Of a DNA stretch of 6,010 nucleotides, positions 4,511 through 6,010 are shown one piece after another. The position numbers and the translations under genes are program-made. The notes beneath the pieces are model-generated. The model had not been told where the DNA came from. It was given only the letters and a program-made list of their open reading frames with translations, and did not search any database. Each line of letters begins with the position of its first letter. Positions within the stretch are counted from its first letter, which is position 1. Where the stretch lies: positions 1-6,010 of the forward strand of contig JANLQJ010000010.1 of assembly GCA_031367715.1 (NCBI GenBank), in the 5' to 3' direction. The DNA comes from JANYHF01 sp031367715 (GTDB lineage Bacteria; Pseudomonadota; Alphaproteobacteria; Rhizobiales; Hyphomicrobiaceae).

Positions 4511-6010
4511 ATGGCCACCTTGTATTTCGTCGCCAACGACGGCAGCGGGAACAAAATCTGGCGCAGCGTCGATGGCGCGCCTGCGGAGCTGGTGCCGGGC
4601 GCTCCGCTCGATGCGGTGCTGGTCACCTCCATCAATGGGGCGCTGTATTTCGCCACCGGCGACCTGCTTGCGGGCTTCACCATACAGCGCATTACGACGG
4701 CGGGCGTCATCGAACCGGTGCCAGGCGCGCCAACCGCCCTGCCCGGTTCGAGCCAGTCCTTCGACTTCGCGGGCCTGCATTACTTCACGGTCCGCGACCC
4801 GGCCAACACCGGCGACGATCTGTGGCGCATCAACGCCGCCGGCAATGCCGAGCTGTTCTCGTCCCTGCCGCCGGGCGTCAGCTCCATCAACTACACGCCG
4901 TTCAACGGCGAACTGTACTTCACGAGCAGCATTGGCGGCCAAGTCTACCACCTGGACGCCGCCGGAACGGCCCAGCCGCTAGGGGGCGCCAGCGCCGGTG
5001 TCCATCGAATGGCCGTCGCTGGAGGTGACCTCTATTTCGATACCGGCAGCGGCATTTCCCGGCTGACCGGCACCGGCACCGTCGAGACCATTCCCGGCGC
5101 GCCAACCGGCTTCAACACAGCCTTCGTGGATCGCGGCTTTGTCGCCTTCGACAACACTGTCTATTTCACCGCCTCCTCGCCCGCCACCGGCATCGAACTC
5201 TGGCGGGTCAATGCCGCCGGCAACATCGAACTCGTCCGAGACTTCACGCAAAATGCCGACAACGGGCTGATCGCCAACTCTAACTTTACCGCTTTCAACG
5301 GCTCCCTGTGGTTCGACGCACCGGGCTCGGCGTCGAGCGTGCCATCGCTCTGGCGCGTTCTACCCGGCGGCGGCGTTCCCCAGGAGTTCAAGACCAATTT
5401 CGAAATCCTGTCTGGCCAGCTCGAGACCGGTTCCGAGCAGATCAACGAAAAGCCCGTCGTGTTCAACGGCGCGCTGTATTTCTCAGCGCGGGTCGGCACC
5501 GACATCGAACTGTGGCGCATCACGGCGGCCAACGTCGTCGAGCAGGTCGCCGACATCAATCCGGTGGGGGCCTCCAACCCCCACAACCTCACCGTTTCCG
5601 GTGGCTTTCTATTCTTCACCGCCACCAATGGCGGCTCTGGCTTCGAACTTTTCCGCACGGATGGCGCGATCACTGAGCTGGTCAGCGACATCGTCCCCGG
5701 ACCGGGCGGCAGTATTCCAGGCAACCTGATCGGCGACCCAACCGGCATTCACGCCGCCACCATCACCGGCGTGGCGACCGCCGCGCTGGTCGAGGACGGC
5801 GCAACTCTACTCGCGGGCGGCCTGCTGACCGTGCACGATCCCGATCCCGGCGAGAGCGTGTTCAGACCCCTGGCGGACCCGAACACTTTGTTCGGCGCCT
5901 ACGGCGATTTCACCTTCGACGCCGCGTCGGGCATCTGGGGCTACACACTCGCCAACGCCGCCGCCAATGTGCAGGCCCTGCGCGGCGGCGAGGTGGTGCA
6001 TGACACTCTG
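4511..6010 (+). CDS. Propeller-repeat and VCBS-domain exported protein, adhesin-like (3' partial)
   Basis: The frame is open from ATG 4511 to the last base: 500 codons with no stop, so the gene continues beyond the window. Residues 1-395 hold about nine degenerate units of 38-56 residues, each opening with a strand like LYF (near residues 4, 45, 90, 135, 174, 218, 266, 322, 367). Most then carry an ELWR-type motif followed by a turn such as NAAG or DG (DLWRINAAG 103-111, IELWRVNAAG 228-237, IELWRITAAN 332-341, FELFRTDG 378-385). Such units are expected to fold as beta-propeller blades. From about 413 a VCBS domain begins: ATITGVATAALVEDG, then GGLLTVHDPDPGE, FGAYGDFTFD, WGYTLANA and VQALRGGEVVHDTL. 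VCBS repeats are typical of large surface adhesins and RTX proteins exported by type I secretion. No Sec signal peptide is seen at the N-terminus, which agrees with a C-terminal secretion signal, though that part is not visible. The role in attachment or biofilm is inferred from the family. Confidence 0.88.
   Translation, partial: MATLYFVANDGSGNKIWRSVDGAPAELVPGAPLDAVLVTSINGALYFATGDLLAGFTIQRITTAGVIEPVPGAPTALPGSSQSFDFAGLHYFTVRDPANTGDDLWRINAAGNAELFSSLPPGVSSINYTPFNGELYFTSSIGGQVYHLDAAGTAQPLGGASAGVHRMAVAGGDLYFDTGSGISRLTGTGTVETIPGAPTGFNTAFVDRGFVAFDNTVYFTASSPATGIELWRVNAAGNIELVRDFTQNADNGLIANSNFTAFNGSLWFDAPGSASSVPSLWRVLPGGGVPQEFKTNFEILSGQLETGSEQINEKPVVFNGALYFSARVGTDIELWRITAANVVEQVADINPVGASNPHNLTVSGGFLFFTATNGGSGFELFRTDGAITELVSDIVPGPGGSIPGNLIGDPTGIHAATITGVATAALVEDGATLLAGGLLTVHDPDPGESVFRPLADPNTLFGAYGDFTFDAASGIWGYTLANAAANVQALRGGEVVHDTL

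Noticed and set aside
4365..4982. 205-codon + strand frame starting inside repeat copy 2
   Set aside because: It overlaps the adhesin-like gene in another frame, is Arg/Ser-rich without recognisable domains, and has no ribosome site comparable to AAGGAG before 4511.
4725..5108. 13-base repeat ggcgcgccaaccg inside the adhesin-like gene
   Set aside because: Both copies encode the same PGAPT turn in two related protein repeat units, so the protein repeats explain the similarity.

Overview
The window is GC-rich and reads like a chromosomal or island segment of an alphaproteobacterium. The reasons are the codon use, the relaxase subtype, a PAS/LuxR regulator and a VCBS-type secreted repeat protein. 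Rhizobiales, Rhodospirillales or Sphingomonadales are all possible; no genus can be fixed from the sequence alone. All four supported genes lie on the + strand.

Left part (1-2062): a non-coding leader of about 320 bases carries three inverted-repeat elements, a plausible setting for a transfer origin and/or operator. It is followed by a complete MOB-P/VirD2-like relaxase with a C-terminal DUF3363 region. This is the mark of an integrative conjugative or mobilizable element. No coupling protein or Trb/VirB gene follows it, so the element either ends or is rearranged just downstream, or its other genes lie to the left of the window.

Middle (2063-3695): a 466-base gene-free stretch with two GC-rich hairpins close behind the relaxase, then a 388-residue PAS/LuxR-type transcription factor with a good ribosome binding site.

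Right part (3696-6010): a small four-helix membrane protein of unknown function sits between two copies of a perfect 26-base direct repeat that start 620 bases apart. The second copy also forms the left arm of a 12-bp hairpin. Next comes a large gene, well supported from its start at 4511 and still open at the window edge. It encodes about nine 'LYF...ELWR' propeller-like repeats and then a VCBS domain, so it is probably the N-terminal part of a big exported adhesin or RTX-like protein. It is plausible, but not shown, that the LuxR protein controls the membrane protein and the adhesin.

The least explained features are the 26-base repeat pair with its hairpin and the cluster of palindromes in front of the relaxase.
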